From NCBI GenBank assembly GCA_902702965.1, contig CACRXP010000168.1, positions 1,048,682-1,112,681 of the forward strand: DNA of 64,000 nucleotides, read 5' to 3'. This document shows positions 1 through 12,030 of this stretch, piece by piece. Source of the DNA: Spirometra erinaceieuropaei. Its lineage: Eukaryota; Platyhelminthes; Cestoda; Diphyllobothriidea; Diphyllobothriidae. Position 1 is the stretch's first letter. Each line of letters starts with the position of its first letter. The position numbers were made by a program, and so were the translations under genes. The notes beneath the pieces are model-generated. The model was given only the letters and a program-made list of their open reading frames with translations, was not told the DNA's origin and searched no databases.

Positions 1-2061
1 AGATGGTTCTTTGATGGTTCAGATATCCGTTTTGCTTGTAGCACTGGCTACGGTCACTGAGGAAATAAGTGGACAAGCGTCCAGTTAAGGCATTGACACA
101 GTCCGGAAGTTCGACAGGTTGTCTGAAGTCAAGTTGAATTTGAAGTAGTCGTTCAAATGTTAAGATGATTGATTGATCGGAAAAATCCGCGCATTTAATT
201 TGGACTGTAAACAACAAACAATTCTCTCAGTTTTCTATGATTGTATGTCTTTCTTTGTGCACATTTAAGTACATATGAACAAAGGTTACATCATACTTAT
301 TCCGAAAGGAGAGCTCATTTCAGTTCGTTTCGTGCGAATTAATATCAATAGTTCATGGACAAAAATTGTCCCATTTCATAAACAAGAAAGTACTTGCCAC
401 TGTTTCCGGTTATTTACCTATCAGTTAACCTAAAAGGATAACTAAAATCGTAATGACTAAGGGATTACGTTAATTGTTTTCACCCCGGGCTGAGAGAGAA
501 ATATTGGTCATATAGTGATTTTTGCGCAAGTAATTGAAACTCCGCTACAAGTCTAGCTCTAGGCGATTCAGGTTTGTATGGCCCCAGCTCGCTCTAATAA
601 ATTGAAAATGGGGTATTCAATAAATGTTTTAATTTAAGCCTACAATCAATTGCAAATTATGAATAATATGCCGGATTTAGTCTTCGTCAGAGCCTATTGG
701 GTAAATATGTAACCACATACATAATTAGCTTAAAACCAACATTAAAGAAAATATCTAGTGCACCTATATACCTATTTTTAGCCACATTTGTATCTTTATA
801 AAATGGACGAGTTTACAGATTCGCCTTCATTTACAACTTGTGTTTAAAGTTGCATTTTGTAATTGGCTTGAAGTCATATTTATGTCCGCATGGGGAGGAG
901 TTATCGAAATAATTTACATTACGAAGTGTTAACCAGCAGGTAGATCTTTACTATAAATAAGCTCTTCGCTACAGCTTTCAATTATATGAATTATAATCAA
1001 AACTCAAATACAATTGACTGTGTATGTATATTTAGAACATAATGAGTTAATAGTGAGATATACGACAGGCCAGAAAAGGATAGGAACTATTTCCGAGGCA
1101 ATTTTGGGCAATCTCTAGAATCACGTAAGTTGAACTTTATACATTTGTTCAATCCCTCAGGAGAAAGGTTTGTATCTATGCATCTTACGTACGTAGAAGC
1201 TCAAACATTGGAAGAAACTTAACACAAATCCGCTTTTGTCAACACGCAAAAATATAGGGAACAAATTTGGGGTTAAAATCCGTTTTGGTGACGATTCGGA
1301 GCTTGCAAGCGCACATTTTCATTAATATATCTTCACATTAAAAGAGAATCTCGACCCAAAATATGATTAGATATTTTATAATCTTACAATACGTTTCCAT
1401 AGGGAACGGCCGTGGGCAACTAAACGACAGATGAGAGAGACAACTCAATATGTAGATTATCACAAGTTCTCCCATGGGTGCATCCGGCGCATATTTTATG
1501 CACAGTTTTATTTATAAATGTACACTCAGAGTAGCCAATTGTGTTCTTCGATACAAACAAACGTCGATTGGCCTATCCTCTAGTACGAATGTTTTGAAAG
1601 CCTACTTGGAGAACAAAAATGACGCAATCAAGGGCATATGAAGTGATGTTCCGAGCAAAATTCATCAAAACCCGGCGAAATGGATATACCTATTAATCCA
1701 TCGTTTTTGTCGACTACTTGGATGCATATCCTCCATCATCCCATGTGTAACAACAACTTAAAAAAGTGTATAGAAATCTGTGGTATTAGAATGACCTTTA
1801 CGGTTGTCAGTACTGCCGACTACCCATTGTGTGCTTGGGGAAGTATCTGTATTTTTCTGTCGAGTAAATTTTAATTAAGCCAAACAGGATAGCGGAATTT
1901 AAGAGCGACTCATCTAGACGCGGTATACGTAGTCATCAGGGGTTAGGCGGTAAATATTTCAAGAGCACCTGTTCATGCTAACAGCAAAAAGTCACACTAG
2001 CATAAACGTCATGAGTGAGATGCTGTCAGTAAGCATTTATTGCATAAATACTGCGTGAGGT
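1..2061. other. Anonymous non-coding stretch
   Basis: I see no recognisable gene, RNA or mobile element here. The longest open frames are about 60 codons, as expected by chance. Base composition is AT-rich with no island of different composition. It could hold old repeat relics that only a library search would reveal. Confidence 0.6.
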
Positions 2062-2413
2062 ATAGAGAGAGAGAGAAAGAGATTGGCTTTATTTCAAAAT
2101 CATAAATTCAAAATTTACAGCAAAAAATTGGTTCCATTAACTATGGGTAGTAAATACGTCAATAGATAGCTCATGAGTCAAAAAGTTTAACAAAAAAGGG
2201 TCGATTATTATAGTGGCATTTCTAGTCTTGGCGTCTGTATTTCTATCTCTTCACACTTAAAATAGCGCGGCAGGAACGGCAATACAGAAGCTTGAAAAGC
2301 CGATATGCGACATGACATAAGTCGGAAGCTGCGGCGCATAGGGCGGGAAGACTTCGCAGAAATAAGATCAGAATGCAAGGGATGGGCAACGATGGATATA
2401 ACCAGCAATTTTT
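2062..2413 (-). mobile_element. 5'-truncated CR1/Rex1-like LINE, 3' end only
   Basis: This is the 3' end of the same LINE family as the long copy at 49197-52338. Both are on the minus strand and match over about 345 bases: the last codons of the reverse-transcriptase ORF, the stop, and the 3' UTR. Both stop at a short GA run on the plus strand (TC in the sense direction). Similarity to the long copy ends near 2413 (equivalent to about 49540), after which the flanking sequence is unrelated. That is the usual 5' truncation left by target-primed reverse transcription. Confidence 0.85.
2208..2408 (-). pseudogene. Reverse transcriptase C-terminal fragment (LINE)
   Basis: An open frame of 66 codons encodes the last part of the LINE polyprotein. 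It contains AHPLHSDL, SAKSSR, MRR and a VLPFL-RY stretch, all present in the C-terminus of the ORF at 49333-50325. It lies downstream of the catalytic domain, so it has no reverse-transcriptase motif. It is a relic with no start of its own. Confidence 0.8.
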
Positions 2414-2530
2414 AACTTTTTAAACTTCCCTAATATATACACATTGCAGCTGTCAGAAAATAACCGCCCACTATTTCCATAGTGCGCGAAGGCTCTGTTG
2501 TCATTTAATTTTGCCAAGTATAAATACATA
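2414..2530. other. Short spacer between LINE end and SINE cluster
   Basis: Unique-looking sequence between the truncated LINE and the SINE cluster. I see no feature in it. Confidence 0.4.
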
Positions 2531-2960
2531 TATGGTAGGGGTAGGGGGCGCTCACCGATCGTTCATACGGAACTCACTCGTTCCGTTGTGCCTTAAGGGT
2601 TCTCTCTCGAGCCCAAACAGCAGCCGCACAGCGGCGCATGATATATAGGCAGAATGATATTACAGACAAAGACAAGGGAGACTGGATTGGCCCTTTCTGG
2701 CTTATTAGCCGTCGTCAACCAGCCGTACCCAAGCCCGAAGTATGGAACACCCGGGCCTCGAACTCGCGACCTGTTGGTTTAGAAGTCCACGCCTCTTCCC
2801 ACTGGGCCACCAGCCCGTTGCCCTGTCGGTTTTCGATCGGGAATCTACGATGGTAGGGGGGACTCACCGATCGTTCATACGGAACTCACTCGTTCCGTTG
2901 TACCCTAAGGGCTCTCTCTTTAGCCCAACCAGCAGCCGCACAGCGGCGCATGATATATAG
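2531..2960 (-). mobile_element. tRNA-derived SINE cluster, minus-strand part (B-A-B)
   Basis: Two modules are visible. Module A (about 2655-2828) carries a tRNA-like head on the minus strand with the B-box-like GGTCGCGAGTTCGAGG, then a body ending in TTGTCTTTGTC. Module B (2531-2650 and again 2850-2955) contains a GTTCCGTATGAACGATCG core and a C-rich end. The normal element seems to read A then B in sense. Here a second B precedes A, so the block is a partial tandem array. Open frames of about 70 codons across the block are by-products of the SINE and should not be called genes. Confidence 0.8.
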
Positions 2961-3248
2961 GCGTATGATATATAGGGCTCGAGAGAGAGAGAGAGAGCCC
3001 TTAAGGAACAACGGAAAGAGTGAGTTCCGTATGAACGATCGCTGAGCCCCCCCCCTACCATCGTAGATTCCCGATCGAAAACCGACAGGGCAACGGGCTC
3101 GTGGCCCAGTGGGTAGAGGCCTGGACTTCTAAACCAACAGGTCGCGAGTTCGAGGCCCGGGTGTTCCATACTTCGGGCTTGGGTACGGCTGGTTGACGAC
3201 GGCTAATAAGCCAGAAAGGGCCAATCCATTCCCCCTTGTCTTTGTCGG
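2660..3248. repeat. Large imperfect palindrome made by two head-to-head SINEs
   Basis: The left arm (about 2660-2940) is nearly identical to the reverse complement of the right arm (about 2985-3248). The two are separated by about 45 bases containing a duplicated ATGATATATAGG and a GA run. Each arm carries modules A and B of the SINE, so a transcript or single strand could fold into a hairpin with a stem of more than 250 bp. The arms differ by few bases, so the inversion is recent or the arms have been homogenised. Confidence 0.85.
3088..3168 (+). promoter_or_regulatory. tRNA-Thr-like head with internal Pol III promoter
   Basis: The sequence reads as a decayed tRNA. An A-box region, TGGCCCAGTGGGTAGAGG, is followed about 35 bases later by a B-box region, GGTCGCGAGTTCGAGG. 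The anticodon-loop region here is CTTCTAA; the copy at 40410-40590 has CTTGTAA. Together with AAACCA and GGTCGCGAGTTC, that loop closely resembles eukaryotic tRNA-Thr(UGU) as I remember it. The acceptor and T-stem pairing is broken, so it is a SINE promoter and not a working tRNA gene. Confidence 0.7.
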
Positions 3249-3259
3249 TAAAATCATTC

Positions 3260-3285
3260 ATATATATATATATATATATATATAT
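3260..3285. repeat. TA dinucleotide microsatellite
   Basis: About 12 to 13 uninterrupted TA units directly after the end of SINE module A. It may have grown from the 3' tail of the SINE. Confidence 0.95.
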
Positions 3286-3500
3286 GATAGTGCGCGTTTA
3301 CCGATCAGGTTACGGAACATGCTCGTTCCGTCATGCCTTGGGGCTCATACTAGAACCCTCGCAGGCAGTCGCACAGTGACTAGTAGTAGACATAGATGAG
3401 ATGGAGCCGACAAAGACAAGGGAGACCGGAATGGCCATTTCTGGCTGTTAGCCGTCATCAGCCAGTCATACCCAACCCCAAGTGTGGATCACTTGAGAAT
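3286..3500 (-). mobile_element. Diverged tRNA-derived SINE, partial
   Basis: Module B is recognisable but diverged (a CTCGTTCCGTCATGCCTTGG stretch near 3332). It is followed by the body of module A (GACAAAGACAAGGGAGACCGG near 3409, read on the plus strand). The tRNA-like head is missing, so the copy is truncated at its 5' end. It is clearly older than the palindromic pair beside it. Confidence 0.75.
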
Positions 3501-4799
3501 GATGTCAGAAACGTTTTACTACGGTACATGGAGTTTTGTCTCTAGGACATGACTTTTTACGGTAAGACCCGAAATTTCAATGAACATTCCGGCCGAAATA
3601 GTGTAATAACCACCTAATGTCCACTGTGTAACAAGTAGCACTAGATGTAGAACGATAGCCATATGATAAACGTATTGCACCGTTTTCCACATGGAGGTGC
3701 TAGCTAGAAACCCAGACATTGTTGTGCCGACATTGCGGAACATGGGATTAAGTCTCCGGCACTGGACTTTTTAGGGTCCGATCCGAAAGTGCATTGAACA
3801 TACGAGTCGCAGACTTAACTCCATGTCCTGGAATAAATAATTTTTGGAATTATTCGCTGGATTATTATCTGGGTTCATTTACCAGAAACCGAGTAGTTGA
3901 CGCTGGGGAACCGACTGAACAGTCGAATCCCTTGCACGTGTGTCGCGCGAAACACGTGCCTGGCCTTTTAGCAAGTACCTATGGCGAAGATGCAGTACAA
4001 TACCCATATATTGTATACATGTATTCACCCATGAATGCGCGCAAATCAATTCATTGACTTCCGGAAGCAAAGAACCTCCGTATAGGTGACTGAACATTTA
4101 CCTGCTGGGCCAAAATAGGCCAAGTTATGGTAGCAGATGGGAGACAACATCACATGGCGGGAGCGGAAACGCAAACTCATCTATCGACCATAATCAAACG
4201 TAATTGTTGACTTTAAATCCGGTTTACATTTCCAAGTGGTATGGTAGGAACATATACTGAGGGGAGAAGAGATACCAATACTTTGTGCCTTGTATACCTG
4301 TTTATAATTTAAATGGGTCAGCCTTCTTCAAAATATGATGGATCATTTCACTTATCTAGGAAAGTCTAAAATATCATTTGGCACTATGAAACTTTATTAA
4401 GAGACTGCTAGTCTATTACCCAAAGTTCAATATGAATTTTAACGTGTACTGTTGCGTTCAGCGCGTAATGATGCCCTTGTATTCTCGAAATACACCTCAC
4501 ATTATGACCAACGTATTTTTTGACCTTAGTAATTCGAATCCAATTCAAATTCTTAAGGGCTTTTGAGTGGGCATATTCTTGAGGGGAGAAGAGAAGCTGG
4601 AAATCTTTATCACATGAAATAAACATACTGTGTGGAATTAGGAGGCGGACATATGAAAGTTCGACCATCGATTCCGACGTTGTTCACCGTATGCTACACG
4701 CCAAGGGGCAACAGGCACAGTGACGTGCACATGAATTAGTTTATAGTGATAGTGGACTTGCGCAGCACCTAACGCACTCTTTCCTCCCCAGATGCCGCC
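3501..4799. other. Anonymous stretch with a short repeat and a hairpin
   Basis: No gene recognised. A segment of about 60 bases at 3545-3605 recurs in diverged form at 3760-3815; both share GACTTTTTA and a GAACAT-containing end. A short hairpin has arms GCACGTGT (3934-3941) and ACACGTGC (3952-3959) around a GC-rich loop. Open frames of 70 to 87 codons overlap on both strands and look like chance. Confidence 0.4.
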
Positions 4800-5110
4800 T
4801 GTACCCGGCATTGTTTTTCCCTTCATGCAGATTTCACAAACCCACATCTGCATTGGCTACCCGCACAGAGACCAGCTGTCTACATGTCTTGCTGTCATGT
4901 GGAGGTTTGTGAGCACAAGGTGTGGCGTTGGTGCACCTGACCACCTGTTGTCAGAAAGGACTCCCTTCTTAACTGACAGACGCGATGACATAAAAATCCG
5001 AAATATATTGTCCGCAAAGGTATTTAAACCAGGAATCTCGTGGCACAGAGAATGTGAAAATCGAAACAGACAGAGGCGGTAGAGGTCATGTCATACAGCC
5101 TGCGGGGTTT
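4800..5110 (+). repeat. Dispersed repeat R6, copy 1
   Basis: A diverged match to 6720-7010 in the same orientation. Shared blocks include CGCACAG, TGACAGAC and GATG. The match continues through the following AT-rich part. The 96-codon frame over this copy is interrupted in the other copy, so it is unlikely to be a gene. Confidence 0.45.
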
Positions 5111-6719
5111 GCGTGCGAAAATAAGGGAGAGGAAATAGCCGTGCAATAAATGCTATAGAGACCGCCGTAAATGGAATCATAATTGAAAGCCGTAAGCCGC
5201 TGGCCGAAACTCCAAGATTTGGTTTGAAAAATGATGATAAATTTAGCTAGCCGTTATGTTTAGAAAGCAACACAGATTAGGCATTACATGATGATGGACT
5301 TTGTGTGATCACGATCATGGCTGCCGGTTAAGCGTTACCGGTATTGCAACCTCAATTTCATTCCGATATTATCATAAAGAGTATAATGACATTACCATAA
5401 CGCCAAATGAATCCACCTTTCAATGATTCGCTGATGTCTGTTTTTCGGACTGACCGTTTACGCAAATGAAGTGCTTTTCTTCATCGGACAGCAAAGTGCA
5501 CTTCGTTTTGGGCAAAACACGGAAACTGCGACAATGCGCGATTATGCCGTTGAATACTATGTCATACCAAGTTCGTCCTTGCAACAAACACATAATTGAT
5601 ACGAATTGTGTTCGCTGTATTAAGGAAAATACGGACATGTTATAAACGGGTCATAGTGATAGTTGGTTTTTGAGGTTAGAGCTGGTGAATCAGGAAATAA
5701 ACCGAATGTACCTCAGTTTGTCTAAACCGTCTTTGAGGGAATCAAAAAGCGGTGGTTGGGAGGTTATTATCTGACATAAAGCGATTTCTGTGGAGTTACG
5801 ACTGACGTCTTACAAGATGATGATCCTAAACTTTCATACATCATGTAAAAGCCATATCTGCAATTTTAGGGACGTAAGGCCTTCTTCTGCTTAACTGTTA
5901 CTGAGATACTCTTAGTTGTAATATTGATGTCTCATTTCCGTGTCTGCACACCCAAATGCATCCTCTCTTGCCAATACAAGCCGAAGCCGTATAAAAAGTC
6001 TGTCATTCTCCATTTCATACAACAACATCATATGTGCATTCGGATTTTACATCCAAGTGTGAGAGTACAACAAGCAACAGTGTCATATTATGTGTCTCCT
6101 AGTACCGACTAAAAATATCTCCATGGTATTTTACTAAAGGTGTGATATAACATGTTTAGTAGAGTCCACACAGTGTGCTGTTTTTTCATAGGTACAAAGC
6201 CGAACATCTGTCGTCGATCCTAGTTAGTATCCAAAGCTGGGAAACAGGGTTAAGGAGAGAACGGTCAGAAAAATAAGTCAGGGTTAGTTTGCCTGATTTA
6301 GAGGCAAGAGGAACATGTACATAGGGTAATAATGTGCGAACTAAACAAACTTGAAAATGCCAACAACCTCATGGACTCTTATGGTATTTCGGTTCATTCG
6401 CTGCGTTAACCAGGGAACATACGATGAATGGATGATAGATATTTAGGAGGGACAATTAGCTACCCCATATTTTAGCAACGCCATGATGGGATGAACACAA
6501 TGATAGGTATACATGGAACTTCGCATGACGGTTAAGACTAGAATTGGCCAGGTTAATGCCACATCTTCGGACCATATAGACGTCTGACAGTAAACACACA
6601 TCTACGCATGGTAACGGAATTGCGTCGGCAGAGATCAGACTTACAATCGTTCAACCTAGATGAAACAGTCCCGTCTCAATCTACCCGCACAAATAAATTT
6701 GGTCTCTCTTTATCCACTT
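5111..6719. other. Anonymous non-coding stretch
   Basis: No feature recognised. Composition is like the neighbouring DNA and the open frames are short. Confidence 0.5.
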
Positions 6720-7010
6720 ACGGGTTTTCATAAACTCACCGCTGCTTGGGTTTACGCGCACAGGGCAGTTATTTTGCTTGTTTTCGTGTTGCGCGACGGT
6801 CTCAGAACATGGGACGTGTTATCAATGCTTCGACCATCGGTCACCAGATAGAACATTCTTGATAAATGACAGACATGATGCAGGTAAGGCCCTACATTTC
6901 GTGTCTGTAAAGACTTTGACCCTGAAATCAGGTGAAGCAGAAAATATGAAATATGAGGCAGACAGCCGTAGTATAGTTCAGGTCATTGATCCTGCAGAGC
7001 GTGGATGTTA
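6720..7010 (+). repeat. Dispersed repeat R6, copy 2
   Basis: The second member of the R6 pair (first at 4800-5110). It is the same length and orientation, about 1.9 kb downstream. The order of shared blocks is kept but identity is low, so the match is by eye and tentative. Confidence 0.45.
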
Positions 7011-8079
7011 ATTAGAAAATGTGGAACGTGAATGGGCTATAGAGCACTGTGAGACAGGGAATTTGCTTTACACATGCGTGTAGATTATGTATTGAAAACC
7101 GTGCACCAACTTCCGAATACAGAACCGATAAAAAATGTCAATTTCGGTACTCAACAGGCTCCATCGAATGTTGATTACGTTGATGACAGTTATACTGCGT
7201 TCTGGTAGCAGCACGTCGTCAAATGCCAAGACTGGTTGCGTTTTGCTTTGCCTTTTTACACTTACCAGCGGCGCGACAACTTTAACCGCACCAAAAGGAG
7301 GTAATTACGGTCAAGTTTCGGAATAAAATTCCGCATAAATTGTGACATTTGCATTTTTAAAATATGAATTTAGTGCGTGTGTACCAAGGTTCCCGCATAC
7401 GACGGTGCTTTCGGATGATGGAATATGGAAATAAATCAGTACCACATTGGACTAATGGTTGATATGAACAAATGTAGTACTGCGTAGAATGTCTGACTCC
7501 TAAGTCTCAGCTTTAAACACTTGGTTCTGAACAGCTAAACACAGACATAGTATACATTGAATAACGGAGGTAGTATGCATTCCAAGACAAGAAAATAAAA
7601 GAAGACGGCTCGTCGGAAAATCGAGGTGCAACGGACTTGAAAATTCACGAGTATACTTTGATTTTCCGACGAGTCTTTTCCTCTTATAATATACATTGTC
7701 AAATATTAAAACAGCGAATTAACTCATAAATCTTGTTGACGGGAATTTAGAAGAAAGTTTTCTGGCATCTTATACGTACGGTATTTAGCCTACTCGCATT
7801 ATCTCCTTAGTCAAATCTTATTTCACCTCCAGAGTAGTGTCTGGGCAAATATAAAAACCAAAATATCCGGAAATTTCAGCATCAGTGGACGTAAGGGTAT
7901 ATTCAGACAATAGCCTATGGTAATACCCTTCATAACCTTCATTTGCGCATCTGAGCGGAAAATAATTATTCCACAAGCGTCTTACTAAACAGAACATGTC
8001 GTACTTGGTATTAGATTCGTTATCTTGCGCGGGAAGAATCTTGAGACTCCATGGATTTTTTTTAAAGAACTAAAGATCT
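7011..8079. other. Anonymous stretch containing a strong hairpin
   Basis: No gene recognised. The only structure is the inverted repeat at 7608-7675, listed separately. Confidence 0.5.
7608..7675. repeat. Short inverted repeat (hairpin)
   Basis: The arms GGCTCGTCGGAAAATC (7607-7622) and GATTTTCCGACGAGTC (7660-7675) are complementary at 15 of 16 positions across a loop of about 37 bases. Weaker pairing of purine-rich and pyrimidine-rich flanks extends it. It could be a very short MITE or a structured RNA segment; nothing around it decides. Confidence 0.75.
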
Positions 8080-8960
8080 TATAAATTTCTAGAAGTAAAT
8101 TAATAAATATTTTGCTATTTTATGCTCTTAAAATTATCAATAGCGCACAAAATTAATCTTTCTTTTAAGTGGGCCGACAATATTGTGCTATCTGGAAACC
8201 ATTATGAAATGACATCAAAGTGACTTTTATCCAGTTTTTTAATTATAATACACTACTTATATTGAAGCCTGATTTTTGCATAGACTGAACTTAGAAATAA
8301 TAAGGGCAAAACATTATTATTTTGCAACAAACGCTCTGCTGTGCATTAATTATTGGGGTCCATTGCCGAAAAGTGAGCAAACATGGTGACATTAGTTGCG
8401 GTTTAAAGAGTAAGGTACGCTATTATGTTCTCAGCTGAAACGTACTAGTATTTTGAGCAACGCGAACAAACCACAAAAGGCGTCAATTTTTCTAGTTTTT
8501 ACAGTAGACGAATATCAAAAACACTGAGATCCGGCCAAACTAATGCAGCGTTAAATGATACTTATTAGAAAAAATTCTTTAATTGACTGAAAGTGTGTTT
8601 GCTGTTGGCCTTCACTGTAGACGTGCATTTTATTTGACGGTAAAATTTCATGTTTTGGTCAGTCATTAAATTTGACCAATAGTTCTATGAACATGAAGAA
8701 GGACGCTTAATGCGGCAATGGGTAGTTGTTGAAGCCATTGAAATTCGTGAGGTATTCAGCGATATTTCAAGGCCGGTCGGAAACTTAACGTAATCAAAAA
8801 GAAGAGAAAAATGCAGAGCACTTTAACGGAAGAATAGGTCTTATTATTTGCTCAGAAGGGCTTAGGTTACACTTATCGATTCTAGTTTAAATTATTAATC
8901 ACCAGCCGGCCTGACAAAAACGACAAATTTGGTTCCTATGGTGTTTCTATCGGCGAAATC
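8080..8960 (+). repeat. Dispersed repeat R5, copy 1 (diverged)
   Basis: Member of a non-coding family of about 1 kb, also at 18200-18880, 20090-21010 and 60640-61720, all in the same orientation. The best block here is GGTCGGAAACTTAACGTAAT at about 8774, which recurs almost unchanged at about 61453. The GAGATCCG block near 8527 recurs near 61124. No reading frame is conserved between copies. Confidence 0.6.
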
Positions 8961-11480
8961 CTTTCTGCTTTAAGAGCCGGCTTCTATGTTAATGCAAACA
9001 CGAAAAAACAATGCATTCGTGGAAAGGCGTTTTAATGTCTAAACACCGACTGCCGTTTTTGGCAAACCACTACACGCGATTTGAATGTACGCCATCCTAT
9101 TGGTACAATGTACTGAGGTATGTATGGATAGACGTGCTATACATCTAAAACTGATGTTGACGCAATTAGAACCACATTTAACTTTTTCAAATTGTTCAGC
9201 TTTATTCGAAATATTCTTATTTTTTGACACTTGCATTTGCATTTTATCCTGGTTGGCGAGTGGTTAACGATCACCCGTAATTTTCGACACATTTCCTCAA
9301 GTAAGCCACCCACTGTAGGTTTGAATGTTGACCCACAAGAAAACGTGAGTGTCAGCAATAGTGAAGTGTACATCGCCTGATTTTGACGCACGGAATATTT
9401 GCACAAGCCGAGCATTCAACGAGCTTTGAGGTTGCATTTGTTGTGTGGCAGACATTTCATTGGATGACCTTAATAAAAGCTTTACCTAGTATCAGTTTTT
9501 ACGGTTAAATTCCCCTTCGTTTTATGAGAGAGTGGAATTCTGACTCCAAATGGAATCCAGATTTGCCAAAACGTATGTTTTGGACAAAGCTACGACAGCT
9601 ATCGAAATCTCCTGTTTTCTGGGCATATTGGCACATTACGTCGCAGGATGTCAGTTCAGCAATTCTAATCAAAATATCACAGGTATGCCTGTTTAAATTA
9701 AATTCGAGAACCCCTCGAGTAAATTTAGCAGTTACGATTTGCTTACACGGCAAGAAAGCTTATGTAAATATCAACATTTCTTGGATTAATATATTTCTGT
9801 TTTTCGCACTGTGACGAAAAGACGAAATTCGTGTTATTGATAAGTGAATACATATGGGGTATGTAAAGGCATTCACGCCAAGTTTAGTAAAGGTCATTTG
9901 CTATTGTATACCCTCAATGTAGGCGGATCAAGCCTCTGTCAGTGCGGTAATCCAACTCTAGTGATCTGTATGCATTAAATATCGTCCTCTTCATTCCTTA
10001 ATTACCTTCCTGATATATGCGGTGAATATACACAGTGTGAATTCTGAACGAATAAAGGGGACATACTCGTAAAATTACACATATGTGAAGAACCTCAAAT
10101 TAACTAGCAGTCAATTGGACACTTTCTCCAGTCCATCAACGCGATAAATAACAAAACAAATTAGAACCTTTTAGTTAAAAATTAACGTAAGATTTGCATG
10201 GTGATCTTTAGTGAGACAATATTACTTATCTTAACAAAATATTTTGTCAGTTGTCCCCTGAAACGGTTTTTCCAAATGTATCTTAACAAACCCTTTTGAG
10301 AGTAGTTGTTGCATACTTGATGACATGAAGGATGTGCACAGTCCACTATAGGAACTTAGTAAGGTCTCATTTACCACGATGCAAATGGGTCTCTGTCTTG
10401 ACATTTCCATTATTTTTAGAAGCAAGCCTTTGTGAAAACTTGTCCGAATTAGCGCCATTCTCTTAGTTCATATCACTTTTTCGAGAATACCTAAGAAATG
10501 GAGAGGTAGTCAAACTTCCAAACTGTCTAAAGTCTATAAGGGGCCGTTTAAATAAACATTACATTTCTGATCAAGGTCACTGCAGAAACGTTGGGAGATC
10601 GTCGGCTGGCGATTTTGCTGCTTATGACTGCATGACGGATGGTCTCGCAATCGTAGAAACGTATTCGCTGCTGCAATGCCATTACCAGGCCCTGCGCGTC
10701 CAAGTATTGTTTACGTTAGTTCACGCGGTGAGGAAAGCTTCAAAATCATTGAAGTGGTAAATATCTAAAGTCTCCTATTAAGGTCTGGGATTTATAATGA
10801 TGTGTGTAAATTGGAACAGAGCGCGAAAGCTGCATTTACCGAAGAGGAAATCCACCTCCTGTCAACATTGTGGCTTATGATATACAGCCGATCACCCTAC
10901 GAATGCACCTACAGTATTTAATCCGTTAAATCCTAAGGACTCGCTGTTAGATATGTGTGGGAGGACCTACGTATACTGATGTATAAACTGTATCTTTTGC
11001 CGGATATAATGCATGCCCTATGTAATTTCCTAGTAGAACACCCATTCGAAATCTTTACACATTATCCCCCTTCAAATGAATACTCAAGGATTTGCGGACT
11101 GCTTAACGATATAATTAGAGCATGAGCTTAGCATGTTTACAGAATTTTCTTTCAGAATGATCGTTTATGATCAGATAAGAGAAACATGCAGTCTTTCCGC
11201 AGATATTGATGTTATAAGAGACTGACCAAGCAATTACCTCATGCCCGGCACTTGTCCAGTAAACGGACATTTGCTCAAACTTAGACAAATACAGGTGTGC
11301 TAACTCATTGAATTTTGATCGAAATTTTAAAATGCTTTTTGGTTTCGAAAATATTATTTATGTGGTGGTGTAAAATTAATCACCGTGTATTATAAAAATA
11401 TAACAATTTATTAACCTCGGGTTTCTGGCTAAAGAACGAACTTCTTTGTAGCCGCATGCAGAATTCACTCTATGAAACAT
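8961..11480. other. Anonymous non-coding stretch
   Basis: No gene or repeat recognised. Overlapping frames of 60 to 96 codons near 9040-9810 lie on opposite strands with no protein similarity I know. Confidence 0.5.
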
Positions 11481-12030
11481 ATTACTTAAGTAGCATGGAT
11501 TTCTGTCATTGATTTTGATTCCTTTAAAAATTCAAATACATATCATAGAAGTATTCACTCTCTTGCTCATTCGGTAAAAAAGCGTCTTCTTCCAATGTTG
11601 TACTCGGTGAGAAGGTATAATTTATAATAAAAAGTTTCTCATTATGAAAATGTTTAAAACCGCGAACTGCTCGCTCACAAGTCATCATGTCTCCGCACTT
11701 GTTAAGTTGGCTTGTAAAGTTTACAATATGAGTCAAATCTACTCCCAAATTTTATGAAGCCATTATGGCCTCCTCTTAATGTATCTGCATTTCCCAATGT
11801 GGCTTGTAAAGTTAACAATATGACTCAGATCCACTTATTAATTTATCAAGCCGATATGGTTTCCTCTTATTACCGTAGAGGAATGTATGACTTTCCGCAC
11901 ACGGATAATATGTGGCTGGTAGTTTGGAATTCCTGAACGCAAGTGTAACGGCAGGTCGGGTTTAAAATTACTTGGCAGCTGAAAATGTTTTAAAGACCGA
12001 AATACACAAGTTCTTGAAGTATAAAATATG
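11481..12030 (+). mobile_element. Palindromic element P, internal fragment (copy P4)
   Basis: Matches the left-arm interior and centre of the 1-kb element at 37685-38675. It contains the TACTTAAGTAGCATG block, the GTCTTCTT region, AAAAAGTTTCT, and the centre with TTTACAATATG. A segment of about 90 bases is duplicated in tandem (about 11705-11765 and 11797-11855, both containing GGCTTGTAAAGTT). The second arm and the terminal motif are missing, so this is an old remnant. Confidence 0.65.

Larger units (their letters stand above)
2961..3285 (+). mobile_element. tRNA-derived SINE, plus-strand copy (B-A)
   Basis: The mirror image of the block to its left. Module B (about 2985-3060) starts with a GA run and the GAGTTCCGTATGAACGATCG core. 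Module A (about 3078-3250) follows with the tRNA-like head and the body. The copy ends in TTTGTCGGTAAAATCATTC and a TA microsatellite, which may be its 3' tail. It is non-coding and presumably moved in trans by LINE proteins. Confidence 0.8.

Noticed and set aside
2742..3169. Open frames encoding MEHPGLELATCWFRS-type peptides
   Set aside because: They lie wholly inside the tRNA-derived SINE and are repeated on both arms of the palindrome. Such peptides are often predicted from this repeat and are not evidence of a gene.
3880..3940. tRNA-like segment with AGTCGAATCCC
   Set aside because: The candidate A and B boxes are only about 20 bases apart and do not fold as a tRNA.
9040..9814. Cluster of frames of 60 to 96 codons
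   Set aside because: They overlap in several frames on both strands in AT-rich DNA, with no similarity or codon pattern.
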